Origin: Mastigocoleus testarum BC008
GTDB lineage: Bacteria > Cyanobacteriota > Cyanobacteriia > Cyanobacteriales > Nostocaceae
NCBI RefSeq assembly: GCF_001456025.1
Contig: NZ_LMTZ01000083.1
Location: 16,577-80,576, forward strand
Length of the DNA: 64,000 nt
Reading direction: 5' to 3'
In this document: piece after piece, positions 37,608-47,869 of the stretch
Numbering within the stretch: position 1 is the stretch's first letter
Layout of the letters: each line of letters starts with the position of its first letter
Notes under the pieces: generated by a model
Told to the model about the DNA's origin: nothing
Database searches by the model: none
Seen by the model: only the letters and a program-made list of their open reading frames with translations
Program-made: the position numbers and the translations under genes

Positions 37608-39329
37608 ATGCCCTACCGAATGTCACGGCGTGCTTACGCTGAAACCTATGGTCCCACAGTCGGCGACCGCGTCCGACTTGCTGATACAGAATTATTTATC
37701 GAAGTCGAACGAGATTTCACTCAATACGGTGAAGAAGTAAAATTTGGTGGCGGTAAAGTAATTCGCGATGGAATGGGACAATCTCCCATCTCTAACAGTG
37801 ATGGTGCTGTTGATATGGTAATAACTAATGCTTTAATTCTCGATTGGTGGGGTATCGTTAAAGCAGATATTGGCATTAAAGACGGCAAAATATTTAAAAT
37901 TGGTAAAGCTGGAAATCCTTATATTCAAGATAATGTAGATATTATTATTGGTCCCGGAACCGAAGCTGTAGCTGGTGAAGGAATGATTCTGACAGCTGGT
38001 GGTATTGATTCCCACATTCACTTTATTTGTCCCCAACAAATCGAAGTTGCGATCGCATCTGGAATTACTACAATGTTGGGTGGCGGTACAGGTCCTGCGA
38101 CTGGCACAAATGCTACTACTTGTACCCCAGGTCCTAATAATATTTACCGAATGCTGCAAGCTGCTGATGCTTTTCCAGTTAACTTAGGGTTTTTGGGTAA
38201 AGGTAATAGCAGTCAACCTCAGGGATTAGTCGAACAATTGCAAGCCGGAGCGATGGGCTTAAAACTGCATGAGGACTGGGGAACTACTCCTGCTGCGATC
38301 GATACTTGTTTGAGTGTTGCTGATAAATATGATGTTCAAGTTGCAATTCACACTGATACTCTCAACGAAGCAGGTTTTGTAGAAAATACCATCGCTGCTT
38401 TCAAAAACCGGGTCATTCACACTTATCATACTGAAGGTGCAGGGGGCGGACACGCACCAGATATCATTAAGGTTTGTGGGGAAGCTAATGTTTTGCCATC
38501 TTCTACTAATCCTACCCGTCCTTATACTTTAAATACTTTAGACGAACATCTGGATATGTTGATGGTGTGTCATCACCTCGACCCTGCAATTCCAGAAGAT
38601 GTTGCTTTTGCTGAATCCCGCATTCGTAGAGAAACCATAGCTGCAGAAGATATTTTGCACGATCTCGGAGCCTTTAGCATGATTGCTTCTGATTCTCAGG
38701 CAATGGGACGTGTTGGTGAAGTCATAATTCGTACTTGGCAGACAGCCCATAAAATGAAAGTTCAGAGGGGTAATTTATCTAAAATTCCTCAAGGAGAAGA
38801 ACAAAGAGCAGATAATTTTCGGGCAAAAAGATATGTAGCTAAGTATACAATTAATCCGGCGATCGCTCACGGCATTTCTGAGTATGTGGGCTCGGTGGAA
38901 GAAGGGAAATTAGCTGATTTATGTTTGTGGCGTCCGGCTTTTTTCGGGGTGAAACCGGAGATAGTTATTAAGGGTGGATTTATCGCATGGTCGCAGATGG
39001 GGGATGCAAATGCAAGTATTCCCACACCACAACCCGTTCACATGCAACCAATGTTTGGTAGTTTTGCAGGAGCGCGTCACGCGACTTCATTGACTTTCAT
39101 TTCCCAAATTTCCCTGGAAAGGGGAATTCCTAGTCAACTTGGTCTACAAAAGAAAGCGATCGCAGTTTCTGGAACTCGTAACTTGAGCAAGAGGGATATG
39201 AAGTTAAATGATGCCTTACCTAATATCGAAGTCGATCCAGAAACCTATGAAGTAAAAGCAGATGGTGAATTATTAACCTGCGAACCCGCTACAGTTGTCC
39301 CCATGGCACAGAGGTATTTTTTGTTTTGA
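37608..39329 (+). CDS. ureC: Urease subunit alpha
   Basis: The 573-residue protein is full length. Nickel ligands and active-site features are visible: DSHIHFI (His-x-His), carbamylated Lys219 in [23 protein letters not shown], and the flap MVCHHLD. It hydrolyses urea to ammonia and carbamate as part of UreABC. ureA, ureB, ureD and the accessory genes are not next to it: coq4 lies upstream and a glutaredoxin-like gene converges downstream. The urease operon is therefore split in this genome. There is no Shine-Dalgarno sequence before the ATG. Confidence 0.96.
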   Translation: MPYRMSRRAYAETYGPTVGDRVRLADTELFIEVERDFTQYGEEVKFGGGKVIRDGMGQSPISNSDGAVDMVITNALILDWWGIVKADIGIKDGKIFKIGKAGNPYIQDNVDIIIGPGTEAVAGEGMILTAGGIDSHIHFICPQQIEVAIASGITTMLGGGTGPATGTNATTCTPGPNNIYRMLQAADAFPVNLGFLGKGNSSQPQGLVEQLQAGAMGLKLHEDWGTTPAAIDTCLSVADKYDVQVAIHTDTLNEAGFVENTIAAFKNRVIHTYHTEGAGGGHAPDIIKVCGEANVLPSSTNPTRPYTLNTLDEHLDMLMVCHHLDPAIPEDVAFAESRIRRETIAAEDILHDLGAFSMIASDSQAMGRVGEVIIRTWQTAHKMKVQRGNLSKIPQGEEQRADNFRAKRYVAKYTINPAIAHGISEYVGSVEEGKLADLCLWRPAFFGVKPEIVIKGGFIAWSQMGDANASIPTPQPVHMQPMFGSFAGARHATSLTFISQISLERGIPSQLGLQKKAIAVSGTRNLSKRDMKLNDALPNIEVDPETYEVKADGELLTCEPATVVPMAQRYFLF

Positions 39330-39374
39330 AGTATTTTATATTTGCAAGTGTGACTAATAGAACTCCTAAAATCC

Positions 39375-39710
39375 TCAGATAAAATCAAGATCGGGATTTT
39401 GAGCCATAATCTCAGAAATTTCGTCACTTTCAGACACTTCTCGATCAAAAATCTCTTTAAGAAATTTATGATATGCCTTGTAAACGCGCGTAGAACCATC
39501 ATCATCAGTGACGATAAAAAAGGGTGCAGCTTCTACGTTATATTTTGACGCTAAAGCAAATCCTTCACTTGATGGTTCGCGCTCGTCAGCAACTATAATT
39601 TCATTAATTTGGTCAATTAATCCCAAATCTTTTAGTTCTTTGAGGACTTTGGCAGACTTAGGACAATCGTTACCATTCAATGTTATCTTTTTGACGATTG
39701 TAATATGCAT
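39375..39710 (-). CDS. Glutaredoxin/thioredoxin-fold protein, single active Cys
   Basis: The 111-residue protein has LNGNDCPKSAKVLKELKDLG (a CPxS-type monothiol site) and a cis-proline segment VEAAPFFIV typical of the thioredoxin fold. The C-terminal tail is acidic. It is probably a redox or thiol-binding protein; the partner is unknown. It converges on ureC with only 45 bp between the stops. Confidence 0.7.
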   Translation of the reverse strand: MHITIVKKITLNGNDCPKSAKVLKELKDLGLIDQINEIIVADEREPSSEGFALASKYNVEAAPFFIVTDDDGSTRVYKAYHKFLKEIFDREVSESDEISEIMAQNPDLDFI

Positions 39711-39783
39711 AGTATGTAGTAAGTAGTTATTTGGGATTTTGTTAATGTAGCTATTTTAATTTTGAATAAGTTTTAAGTAATAT

Positions 39784-40260
39784 CTACTTAGTTACTTTTC
39801 GAGCTAGAGTATTCAAAGCATTCTCAATTCTTTGAACAGCTTCTTCACCACAATTCTTAAACTTATGGCGGAAAGATAGATATTTTGGACTGTTATAGCC
39901 AAGCCATACTTGCCCTTTTTCATCTTCCCAAATAAGTGCTTTTTGTGGTAGATCTATTGCTGCGCTTTGATTGCACTGCATTAAAGGCGTACCGGCTTTA
40001 GGATTACCAAATATGATTAACCGAGTTGGGCGTAGCTTTTGCTTTACAGATTCTGCTCCTGCTTGGTGGTCAACTTTTGCAACAATGTTTAAACCTTGCT
40101 CTTTGGCAAAAGATTCAAAGCGCTGGGCTGTTTCTGGAACACTGTAGATACTTTTGAATCTTAGTATCCCATCTTTTTTATTATTACTGATTATAGGACT
40201 TGCGTAAGCAGGAGTAATAAATATGCCGCATGCCAAAATAGTTAAGAAAAGTTTTTTCAT
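39784..40260 (-). CDS. Exported DUF302 protein
   Basis: The 158-residue protein has a signal peptide (MKKLFLTILACGIFITPAYA). It has the DUF302 core: SVPETAQRFESFAKEQGLNI, PTRLIIFGNPKAGTPLMQ and AIDLPQKALIWEDEKGQVWL. DUF302 proteins are small alpha/beta proteins of unknown function, often periplasmic. The length is normal. It is oriented like the preceding glutaredoxin-like gene, 73 bp upstream of it, so the two could be co-transcribed. Confidence 0.85.
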   Translation of the reverse strand: MKKLFLTILACGIFITPAYASPIISNNKKDGILRFKSIYSVPETAQRFESFAKEQGLNIVAKVDHQAGAESVKQKLRPTRLIIFGNPKAGTPLMQCNQSAAIDLPQKALIWEDEKGQVWLGYNSPKYLSFRHKFKNCGEEAVQRIENALNTLARKVTK

Positions 40261-40433
40261 AATTTTTTGAAATCAATTATAAATTTTGAAATCAATTATA
40301 AATTTTTGAAATAAAATGCAAATAGAATTGTTGATTCCAGTTAAACAATCTACCTATTTGGGTAATATACTACTTTTCCATGAGGTTTTATCGTGTTAGA
40401 AATGGCTAATTTAAACTAGGTTAATACAAACAC

Positions 40434-40868
40434 GTGAAACCCGAAAATAATACTCAAATAGTACTACTAATTTTGGTAGCTCTTAACATAATTTCTACAA
40501 CGCTGCACTACACGGATAATGCTATCTTTGTCGAGCAATACCCCGAACCCGAATGGTTTACGACAGTAGGAGTTTTTGCCACTCTGATTCTTATGACACC
40601 TTTTGGATTATTGGGTTATTGGCTATATCGGAAAGGACTTTTTTGGTGGTCTTACCTGTGTCTGGGTTTTTATTCCATTACTAGCGTTTCCAGTCCGGGA
40701 CACTACCTGTATCCAATGGTAATTCCAATGTCGGTCAAGATGCATTTGTTGATTTGGTGTGATGCGATCGCTGGATTATCTCTAATTGGTTTTATTATCT
40801 GGTCTGGATTATTTCTACAAGAATGGCAAAAAGGCAAAAAATTGAAATTTAATCAACAAAATAAGTAG
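40434..40868 (+). CDS. Small membrane protein, four predicted helices
   Basis: The 144-residue protein has hydrophobic segments at about 8-26, 44-64, 70-92 and 104-128 (for example IVLLILVALNIISTTLHYTD and LLIWCDAIAGLSLIGFIIW) and a basic C terminus. Family unknown. It starts with GTG at 40434. The coding sequence carries ordinary codon use and a GCGATCGC site. Confidence 0.65.
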   Translation: MKPENNTQIVLLILVALNIISTTLHYTDNAIFVEQYPEPEWFTTVGVFATLILMTPFGLLGYWLYRKGLFWWSYLCLGFYSITSVSSPGHYLYPMVIPMSVKMHLLIWCDAIAGLSLIGFIIWSGLFLQEWQKGKKLKFNQQNK

Positions 40869-40935
40869 TGGTAATTGGTAAATGGTAATTGGTAATTGGT
40901 AATTACTTTTCCGATTACCTATTACCCATTACCAA
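40869..40935. repeat. STRR heptamers between convergent genes
   Basis: GGTAATTGGTAAATGGTAAT heptamers are followed by their inverse (TTACCTATTACCCATTACCA). The two runs together can fold into a hairpin between the convergent membrane-protein and cysH genes. Confidence 0.7.
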
Positions 40936-40945
40936 TCTTGAAAGA

Positions 40946-41698
40946 TTAATTATTCTGTGCTGTATTCATCGAGTGGAAACCACATTCTTTCATTGTTGCT
41001 TCTTCCCACCACCAACGACCTTGACGTTCGTGTTGATGTGGTAAAACAGTTCTCGTACAGGGTTCGCAACCAATACTAACAAAACCTTTGTCATGTAGCT
41101 GGTTGTAAGGAACATTGTTAGCTTCAATATATTGCCAAACTTGCTTTGAAGTCCAATTAGCTAACGGATTGAATTTAATTAGAGTACGTTCTGCAGTCGA
41201 AAAAGCTGAGTCAATCTGAATTACAGGAACGCTTGCACGAGTGGCAGGGTTTTGATCTCTGCGTTGACCTGTAATCCAAGCATCGAGATGGGCTAGTTTG
41301 CGGCGTAGTGGACGCACTTTACGAATACCGCAGCATTCTTTGTGACCATCCTCATAAAAACTAAATAATCCTTTCTCTCTGACTAGATTTTCGACTTCTG
41401 TTGAATCGGGGAAAATTACATCTATTTTAATGCGATATTGCTTTCTTACCCTGTCGATAAATTTGTAGGTTTCCGAATGCAGACGACCTGTGTCGATGGA
41501 AAATACTTGAATATCTTTTTTGATTTTAGATGCCATATCAACCAGAACAACATCTTCCGCACCGCTGAAAGATATGGAAATATTGTCAAACTGCTCTAGA
41601 GCGAAGGCGAGAATTTCTTGCGGACTTTTTGTCGCATATTCTGCTTCAAGTTTGCTAATATCGGCTGATTTAATTAAACTCTCTTTAAGATCGGTCAA
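40946..41698 (-). CDS. cysH: Adenylyl-sulfate (APS/PAPS) reductase
   Basis: The protein has 250 residues with PP-loop-like [12 protein letters not shown], the Cys pairs [12 protein letters not shown] and SIGCEPCTR that bind a 4Fe-4S cluster, and the C-terminal catalytic Cys in KECGFH. The Fe-S cysteines mark the assimilatory APS reductase type. It reduces activated sulfate to sulfite for cysteine synthesis. I start it at TTG 41698 because AAGGAGG lies five bases upstream (41704-41710) and the protein then begins [10 protein letters not shown]. Longer frames starting at ATG 41737 or 41725 would place that strong ribosome site inside the gene. Confidence 0.92.
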   Translation of the reverse strand: MTDLKESLIKSADISKLEAEYATKSPQEILAFALEQFDNISISFSGAEDVVLVDMASKIKKDIQVFSIDTGRLHSETYKFIDRVRKQYRIKIDVIFPDSTEVENLVREKGLFSFYEDGHKECCGIRKVRPLRRKLAHLDAWITGQRRDQNPATRASVPVIQIDSAFSTAERTLIKFNPLANWTSKQVWQYIEANNVPYNQLHDKGFVSIGCEPCTRTVLPHQHERQGRWWWEEATMKECGFHSMNTAQNN

Positions 41699-41737
41699 AA
41701 TCCCCTCCTTATTATACCGAGTCATGCACAACTGCAT

Positions 41738-42208
41738 TTAAAGATATAAGTTACTCTTTAAGTGATTGACATTTGAATTCAAACTTTGCGATCGCAAATT
41801 GTCTGAGCCCCAACTTTTGGCATTCAAAAACTTTTGAGTCGTATCCTCTATCCTAAACTGTTACGAGCACTACAAAAATATATAAGTGGCAAATGACTTG
41901 AAATCCTAATAAAATTTGGGCTTTAAGATGTAGGTCGAAAAGCAAAAATGAAGCTAGTATCAAATCCTATGGCGTTGATGGTGTTTTAGGGAGCTTTTCG
42001 GATTCGGAAGATGTCTTAGAGATCCATTCCGGTTCTGATTTGTCCGGGTTAAAAGTATCAGTATTCGAGCTTAATTTTTAACTTATTGAAGTTTAAAACA
42101 CAACTCAGCCTGTGAAAATTTGAGTGTTTCCAGAAACTAACTCTAATAAATTGCCTGCTAAGAAATAACTCAACTAGAATAGTGATCGTTAAACTAAGGG
42201 GAAACAAC
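41738..42208. other. Intergenic region between divergent cysH and ttcA
   Basis: It must hold both promoters. The stretch 41940-42060 is richer in G/C (GAGCTTTTCGGATTCGGAAG, CCATTCCGGTTCTG) than the rest and could be a leader or old coding remnant. I do not recognise it. Confidence 0.3.
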
Positions 42209-43006
42209 ATGGAAGCGACAAAGGTTGTTCGCTCAAAAACCTACAAAAAATTAGAGGAACGCCTGCGTAGTTTAGTCGGAAAAGCTATCCGCGATTACAA
42301 TATGATCGAAGATGGTGACAAAGTTATGGTATGCCTTTCTGGCGGCAAAGATTCCTACACAATGCTCGACATATTGCTGAGTCTTCAACGTCGCGCTCCC
42401 ATAAATTTTGATATTCTGGCGGTAAATTTAGATCAAAAGCAACCAGGATTTCCCCAACATGTTTTACCAGAGTATTTGCAATCTTTGGGTGTAGAGTACC
42501 GAATAATTGAAGAAGATACTTACAGCATCGTTACAGAAGTGATTCCTCCAGGAAAAACCATGTGTGGTTTATGTTCGCGCTTGCGCAGAGGAATTCTTTA
42601 CCGAGTTGCTAATCAAGAAGGTGCAACAAAAATTGCTTTGGGACATCATCGAGATGATATTGTCGAAACTTTATTTTTAAATATGTTTCATGCAGGTAAG
42701 CTTAAAGCTATGCCTCCCAAACTCCTAAGTGATGACAAACAAAATGTGATTATTCGACCTTTAGCATATTGTCCGGAGCATGATATCCAGAAATATGCAG
42801 AGATTAAGGAGTTTCCGATTATTCCATGTAACCTTTGTGGTTCTCAAGAGAATTTACAAAGAGCGCAAATAAAGCAAATGCTTCAGGCTTGGGAACAAGC
42901 ATATCCTGGAAGAATTGACAGTTTATTCCGCAGCACACAAAATGTCACGCCTTCCCATCTTGCAGATACTCAGTTATTTGATTTTTCAGGCTTAAGCCAA
43001 GAATAA
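42209..43006 (+). CDS. ttcA: tRNA 2-thiocytidine synthetase TtcA
   Basis: The protein has 265 residues from ATG 42209, which is preceded by AAGGGG (42196-42201). Motifs are the PP-loop SGGKDS, the Cys pair [11 protein letters not shown] and the later [13 protein letters not shown]; the family binds a 4Fe-4S cluster through such cysteines. It thiolates cytidine 32 in tRNA anticodon loops. A GTG nine codons earlier is possible but has no ribosome site. Three bases after the stop a 100-bp repeat begins. Confidence 0.93.
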   Translation: MEATKVVRSKTYKKLEERLRSLVGKAIRDYNMIEDGDKVMVCLSGGKDSYTMLDILLSLQRRAPINFDILAVNLDQKQPGFPQHVLPEYLQSLGVEYRIIEEDTYSIVTEVIPPGKTMCGLCSRLRRGILYRVANQEGATKIALGHHRDDIVETLFLNMFHAGKLKAMPPKLLSDDKQNVIIRPLAYCPEHDIQKYAEIKEFPIIPCNLCGSQENLQRAQIKQMLQAWEQAYPGRIDSLFRSTQNVTPSHLADTQLFDFSGLSQE

Positions 43007-43008
43007 AG

Positions 43009-43108
43009 ATGAGAATTTAATAACCTGTAATTCTGAAATTTGGAATGGTGCGTTACGCGATGCTAACAGCACCCTACTTTTGTACTTTATTTAATCCACA
43101 TTCCTAAC
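43009..43108. repeat. 100-bp dispersed repeat, copy 1
   Basis: It is identical to 56489-56588 except for one base (T/C at 43061 versus 56541). The inner part GGTGCGTTACGCG...GCTAACAGCACCCTAC forms an imperfect hairpin and is related to GGTGCGTTACGGCTGACGCC near 51775. It has no coding capacity and looks like a MITE-type non-autonomous element. Confidence 0.85.
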
Positions 43109-43128
43109 TCAAAACTACAGTTTAATTT

Positions 43129-44727
43129 TTACTGACTGACAATGTCTTTGATTGTTCTTAAAGCTGAGATTATCGCCCCTTGAATCCAGCCCTGATCCAG
43201 AGAGCAATGTTCGCCAGCAAAAAACAATTTTCCTTCTGGAGCAATAGTGTCTTCATAATATCGGACAAAATCTCCAGGATTCATAAAACAAAATGCTCCT
43301 CCAGCCCAGTCATATTCATCCCAAAACATTGAAGCGCTATCATCGACCATACCCTCTTCCATTATTTCTGGATGAAAATTAGCGATTGTATTCTTCACAA
43401 CTTCTTCTCTTTTTTTATGGGGTAAAGTACCTAATCTTCTTGCATCTGCACCCCAAGAATAACTTCCAAGTAAGACTCCAGGACCTTTACTAACATCCTT
43501 ATCAATGACTTCTCGGTCGTATCGGACAAATGACGTATGTAATCCTTTAGTTTTACTCATTTTACGAACCGCCATAGGTCTAAAATTATCTGACGGATAA
43601 TAGATGGAACGATTAATTAAATCTGTTTGCGAACCTCCACCAATAATTTTGTACTTACTTTCCCAAAATCTTTCCCTGCAGTGAAGTAATACTTTGATGG
43701 AAGAAGCATAACTCAAATTTCTGATGGCTCTATTTTTAGCTTCACTCAATCCAATTAGTTTAATTCTTCTTAAAACAGCAAAAGGAATAGTGCAGATTAC
43801 ATAATCACAATCAATTGATTGTATGTCACTTTTATCTTTAGTGTTCCTGAGAACAACTTGAATTTTTTCCTGCTGTTTCTCGAGAGAAATTACTTCACGA
43901 CCATAGTTAATGTTTACATTGTCCTGTAGCTTAGAAGCTAAAGTAGTGGGTAATAAGTCCAGACCTCCAACTATTTCGTCCAACAGTCCAGTTTGATTTG
44001 ACTCTCGAGGCTCCTGAGAAATTTCATCGCGAAGAAACATCGTTACAGCTTTGTCCCACCAAACTTCTAACGCAGTAATAGCACCAATTAAATCTAAAGC
44101 ATCTTGACTATTAACAAATCTTCTGAGGAAATCACCTAGTGATAACTGGTCGAGTTCTTGTATTCTGCTGGTTATTGGACCCTTAGCAAACAATGCTTCT
44201 AAGTCTTCTGATTTAGACTTTATTTCCTCAAGCAAAGAGGCAAATGGAGTACCAAGTAGTACCAGTAGATTTTCATCGTTGGCGATCGCTCTCTTGACTA
44301 TTTCTTTCTCTCCAAGAGTTAAATTCAACTTCGGAATTAACTCCTCTAAAGCTTTCTTATGTTGGCTCTTGATTCCTTTGATGTAATAGAAAGCGTCATC
44401 TTCGTCGTGATCGTTAACAAATCTACGGAAGTCTAACTTACATACATCCTTTGCATAATATCTAGTATGGTCATGAGCTTCGGGAATTCTCATCGCACCG
44501 AATTCGTGATATTGACCATCAGCAAATCTTTTTGTCCAAACCCTACCACCGACTCTATTACTAGCTTCATAGATCGTTACTTCGTGACCTAGTTTAGACA
44601 ATTCATAAGCAGAAACTAAACCAGCCATTCCTGCACCAAGTATGACTATTTTTTTGCGTGGTTTTCCATAGTCAATACTGTCAATCTCGTGCAGTTTACT
44701 TTTAATTGGTTCAAAGATGGTGTCCAT
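43129..44727 (-). CDS. FAD-dependent amine oxidase (L-amino-acid oxidase-like)
   Basis: The 532-residue protein has the dinucleotide motif VILGAGMAGLVSAYELSKLG (28-47) followed by the GGR motif in RVGGRVWTKR. It has the substrate-domain segment FHEFGAMRIP-like (YHEFGAMRIPEAH) and the C-terminal FAD segment FFAGEHCSLDQGWIQGAIIS. RxxP-type residues after the GAM motif are characteristic of L-amino-acid and monoamine oxidases, giving a keto acid or aldehyde plus H2O2 and ammonia. No signal peptide is visible. The gene stands alone. Confidence 0.9.
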   Translation of the reverse strand: MDTIFEPIKSKLHEIDSIDYGKPRKKIVILGAGMAGLVSAYELSKLGHEVTIYEASNRVGGRVWTKRFADGQYHEFGAMRIPEAHDHTRYYAKDVCKLDFRRFVNDHDEDDAFYYIKGIKSQHKKALEELIPKLNLTLGEKEIVKRAIANDENLLVLLGTPFASLLEEIKSKSEDLEALFAKGPITSRIQELDQLSLGDFLRRFVNSQDALDLIGAITALEVWWDKAVTMFLRDEISQEPRESNQTGLLDEIVGGLDLLPTTLASKLQDNVNINYGREVISLEKQQEKIQVVLRNTKDKSDIQSIDCDYVICTIPFAVLRRIKLIGLSEAKNRAIRNLSYASSIKVLLHCRERFWESKYKIIGGGSQTDLINRSIYYPSDNFRPMAVRKMSKTKGLHTSFVRYDREVIDKDVSKGPGVLLGSYSWGADARRLGTLPHKKREEVVKNTIANFHPEIMEEGMVDDSASMFWDEYDWAGGAFCFMNPGDFVRYYEDTIAPEGKLFFAGEHCSLDQGWIQGAIISALRTIKDIVSQ

Positions 44728-45661
44728 GGTTAAAGATACTTAATGAATAAATAATGCTGAGTTAGAAATTTCAACGAAAAATCAGATATTGAGTAATTAC
44801 AAAATGATTTCCTCTACTTTGTAAATAAAGGTACTGAAGCAGAAACAAGAGTATTATTTGATGAATAGTGTGACGGTCTTTATATTTGTTATGAAGTTAA
44901 TATATTTTCCGAATACTCCAGTTCCAACACTAAAGCTAGATAATTATTTTCACTCGGCTATTGACAAATGAACTAATTTCTGAAATTTACTAAGTGCAAA
45001 TCAAATAAACTTATGCACTTTCTCTTACATGTATCAGGATTTACGCAACTTTCGCAGTACGCCCCTTAGCAAATAGTGCTTATGTACTATATTAAAAGTG
45101 TGTTTCATTGGATTCACCCAAATTAATAACAATAATTCAGGACTTACGCGCAGACAACCTAAATACAGTCATTGCAACGGTAGGTTAGCAAAGCATTTCC
45201 GCAAGGAAATAGCATTCACTGTAGGTGTGGTTCATCTCAAACCAATGACCTTGCGGTCACGCTATAGCTATAGCTGCGCTACCTGCGGAGCCGCTACCTT
45301 ACGGATCCGCTAATGAAAATTCGTAAATGATGCGTAACTTCTAGATATTTTGAAACTAGCGAAAATGATAATCTTACAATCATTCGTTGGATATATCCCA
45401 GATCCTAAGATTTATAAAGAAGTTACTACAACTGATAATCTACGGTGTACGTTAAATTTTAAAGCAATAAAAGGTATTAACACTCTTATTGACTATAAAT
45501 AAGCAGCAATCAAGTATATAAGTTATATCGGAGGACGGTGGAAATAACCCCATGTACGCATTGGCTGTCGATTTATGAGAGTGAGTGCTTTTTCTGTATT
45601 TGGATTTAGCACCTAAGCTATTTGACGACCTGATAAGAATTCTTAGTAGTGAAATCAATAA
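44728..45661. other. Intergenic region with repeats and possible gene debris
   Basis: Near 44810-44930 a broken frame reads FVNKGTEAETRVLFDE, stop, CDGLYICYEVN, which looks like a decayed gene I cannot name. The next part carries dispersed repeats (45125-45320). Confidence 0.35.
45125..45320. repeat. Dispersed repeats including an inverted copy of the GGATCCG element
   Basis: CAGGACTTACGC starts a non-coding block. At about 45262-45313, CTATAGCTGCGCTACCTGCG and CTTACGGATCCGC match in reverse the GGATCCG...CAGGTAGCGCAGCTATAGG element found near 51841, 56187 and 56323. Confidence 0.65.
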
Positions 45662-45943
45662 AATAATTTAAAAGCTGTATTTGAAAAATTAATTAATGCA
45701 TACAGTAATGATGGTAACTATTTTGTAAATAAAATTAGAGGTCGTTTACCTCCTGATATTTCCAAATTTCATGGCCGTGCGATTGAAGTATCTCACCTCA
45801 AGAATTCGAGCTATAGTAATCGGTTTGTATCAATTTTAAGGTTCGCAGGAAGAAGCAATGGGTTTTACAATTCAACCAATAATCAAAAAATATATCAAAA
45901 CAAATTATTTATATTTGCTAACTGGATAAATACTTTAGTTTGA
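45662..45943 (+). pseudogene. Open frame without start codon, unidentified
   Basis: 93 codons are open between TAA (45659-45661) and TGA (45941-45943) with protein-like composition (YFVNKIRGRLPPDISKFHGR, IEVSHLKNSSYSNRF, FIFANWINTLV). There is no ATG, GTG or TTG at a sensible place near the 5' end, so it is most likely the surviving C-terminal part of a lost gene. I do not recognise the family. Confidence 0.4.
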
Positions 45944-46392
45944 TGTAATTGTAATATTTAAGGATTAGTTTTGAACCTAGGGCTAGCAGTAATACTAAAT
46001 ATTTAAATATTTAGCCAAAATAAATATTCTGTGAGAGCAAGAATAATCATAAATCACTGAGCAAATCTTCTATTCGTATTCATTCGCATTTACCACAGAG
46101 AAATCGCATACTTATTGTAAACCTTATAATGAGAGGCTAACATTCCATTTATTACTGATATTTTTTATACCAATTTATTTTAAGGTTACTACACTTAGAA
46201 CGCGGTAAGCCGAACATTTATCAAATGAAGGAAACAGCCTAGACCCCGCGCCGCCGAAAGGCTCCATCCGTCGCAGCCACCCCGCAGGATGGTAAATAGT
46301 CGCAAGACAGGAAACTAATGCGTAGCATTATTTTTTGCAATTGGTATTAGAAATAAAACTTCTTAGTAATAAATGGTACCCTGTTAGAAAAA
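45944..46392. other. Intergenic region
   Basis: Mostly AT-rich, with a GC-rich patch at 46240-46295 (CCCCGCGCCGCCGAAAGGCT, CGCAGCCACCCCGCAGGATG) that may be a dispersed repeat. No gene recognised. Confidence 0.35.
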
Positions 46393-46710
46393 ATGATGGG
46401 AAATGAGCAAATAAATGAACTGCTTTGTAATATCCAGATAATCAAAGATAAGGCGACAGAAACAATAAACTTTTTGCTCGATAAACAAAAATTAGATTTT
46501 GAGCAGGTTAAAGACGTTTACGGAAAATTGGAGATTGTTTGCGGTAAAACAATCAGTAGTCAAGTTTTTATTGAGATGAGTGTAACTGATACTTGTTCGG
46601 AGTGTGGAGAAAAGAAGATTTCAATTAATTGGGATACTGGAATGCTTGAATGTCAAAACTCAAAATGTGGACATCAGTGGTTAATCAAACCCCATCGCAA
46701 ACTGACTTAG
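46393..46710 (+). CDS. Small zinc-ribbon protein, unknown function
   Basis: A 105-residue protein with an N-terminal helical region (IKDKATETINFLLDKQKLDF) and a C-terminal zinc ribbon: CSEC (about 75-78) and CQNSKCG (about 91-97), four Cys in two knuckles. It could be a nucleic-acid or protein-binding adaptor. There is no family assignment and no meaningful neighbours. The second Met (46396) is an equally good start. Confidence 0.55.
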   Translation: MMGNEQINELLCNIQIIKDKATETINFLLDKQKLDFEQVKDVYGKLEIVCGKTISSQVFIEMSVTDTCSECGEKKISINWDTGMLECQNSKCGHQWLIKPHRKLT

Positions 46711-46730
46711 TTTTAATGTGCTTCTAGAAG

Positions 46731-46752
46731 CCCACCGGCTTTTAGCCGTGGG
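46731..46752. terminator. Hairpin between convergent genes
   Basis: CCCACCGGCT (46731-46740) and AGCCGTGGG (46744-46752) form a GC-rich stem with one bulge. It can serve both convergent genes. Its form (GAAGCCCACCGGCTTTTAGC) also resembles terminal hairpins of IS200/IS605 elements. Confidence 0.45.
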
Positions 46753-46780
46753 TTGTTGACTGCATAAGTCCTGGTACTAT

Positions 46781-47155
46781 TTATCCATTCCCGGTAATTG
46801 CGTGTTCTTGCAAAATTTCTAAGGGTAAATACTTTAATGTAGCCTCATGGGTTGCTGATAAATCAATTGGTGGTGCAAAACCTGCTTCCATGGCTTCTTT
46901 CCAGCGAGAAGCGCACAAACACCATTTATCTCCAGGTTTTAAACCAGGGAAGTTATAGCCTGGAACAGGTGTACTCAAATCGTTACCTTTCGATCTGGTG
47001 TAATCAAGAAATTCTGCGGTAACTTGAGCGCAAACGACATGACTACCAAAATCTTGGGGACCAGTTTCGCAGCTACCATTACGATAAAATCCCGTCATTG
47101 GAGATGTACAACATACTTGGAGTTTTTCCCCTAGCACATTTTTGCTTTGTGTCAT
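46781..47155 (-). CDS. DUF2237 family protein
   Basis: The 124-residue protein matches DUF2237 end to end: NVLGEKLQVCCTSPMTGFYRNGSC (split Cys motifs), GSHVVCAQVTAEFLDYTRSKGNDL, PGDKWCLCASRWKEA and the C-terminal APPIDLSATHEATL. Conserved cysteines suggest metal or redox chemistry, but the function is unknown. The length is standard. Confidence 0.88.
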   Translation of the reverse strand: MTQSKNVLGEKLQVCCTSPMTGFYRNGSCETGPQDFGSHVVCAQVTAEFLDYTRSKGNDLSTPVPGYNFPGLKPGDKWCLCASRWKEAMEAGFAPPIDLSATHEATLKYLPLEILQEHAITGNG

Positions 47156-47869
47156 TGCTTGTAAAATTTTCCTGTTTTCAAGACTTCGAACTGGAATTGA
47201 GATTCCAAGATAATTTTAAGCTGTTAATTCGTGCTTTAGCTTAAATGTGGAGTTATGGGAAAATTCATGTAATTTATTTTACCGTTAATTAACCTTTCTA
47301 TTCTGTTAGACGTATCGCACAACTATTTGAAATCAATAATCGGTAAATACTGTAGCGACAAGAAAACTTTTTACTCTTTATAGAAAGATAATTAATGCTT
47401 TGTATACTATTAATGGTGTAATCAATACAAAACTTAACGAAAAACAAGTATAGTATTTAATTTTATATTTACGGCTGTTATCGCCGCAACGCATTACTGC
47501 TACCATACATGCTTCTTTTAAGCTCTCGGATTACTTGTTACTGAGTCTAGTGAAGAAGGCAGAGGGCAGAGGGCAGAAGGCAGAAGTGAGCAATATGGTA
47601 GGGGCTTCCAACCCACTACCAATTGCAAGCCACCAAATTTAAATTTTGGTGGGGGTCTTAAACCCTTGCTCCCTCCGGTCGCCAGAAGCTCTACGGCATA
47701 TACCTTCTGCCTTCTGCCTACGTTCACGCAGTGCGTACAAACTTCTGCCTTTCCTGATAAATACAGATATATGGAATATGTGTATATCCAAATAAAGGCT
47801 AATTTTATATTTTTTGCTTATGTGTAGCAAATATATCTGTACTTTAATAAAACAAAGATTAACTCATTT
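47156..47869. repeat. Intergenic region with heptamer repeats
   Basis: The 47550-47590 stretch has GGCAGAG/GGCAGAA heptamers, and CTTCTGCCTTCTGCC at 47704-47719 is their inverse, so the two can pair. The rest is AT-rich. Frames through here (such as one on the minus strand from 47727) are repeat artefacts. The nrtS promoter must lie near the end. Confidence 0.55.

Noticed and set aside
41699-41737. Longer CysH start at ATG 41737
   Set aside because: It would bury a strong AAGGAGG ribosome site inside the gene; the TTG at 41698 is better placed.
47518-47830. Two minus-strand frames before nrtS
   Set aside because: They consist of heptamer repeats (LLPSALCPLPSS) and AT-rich spacer.
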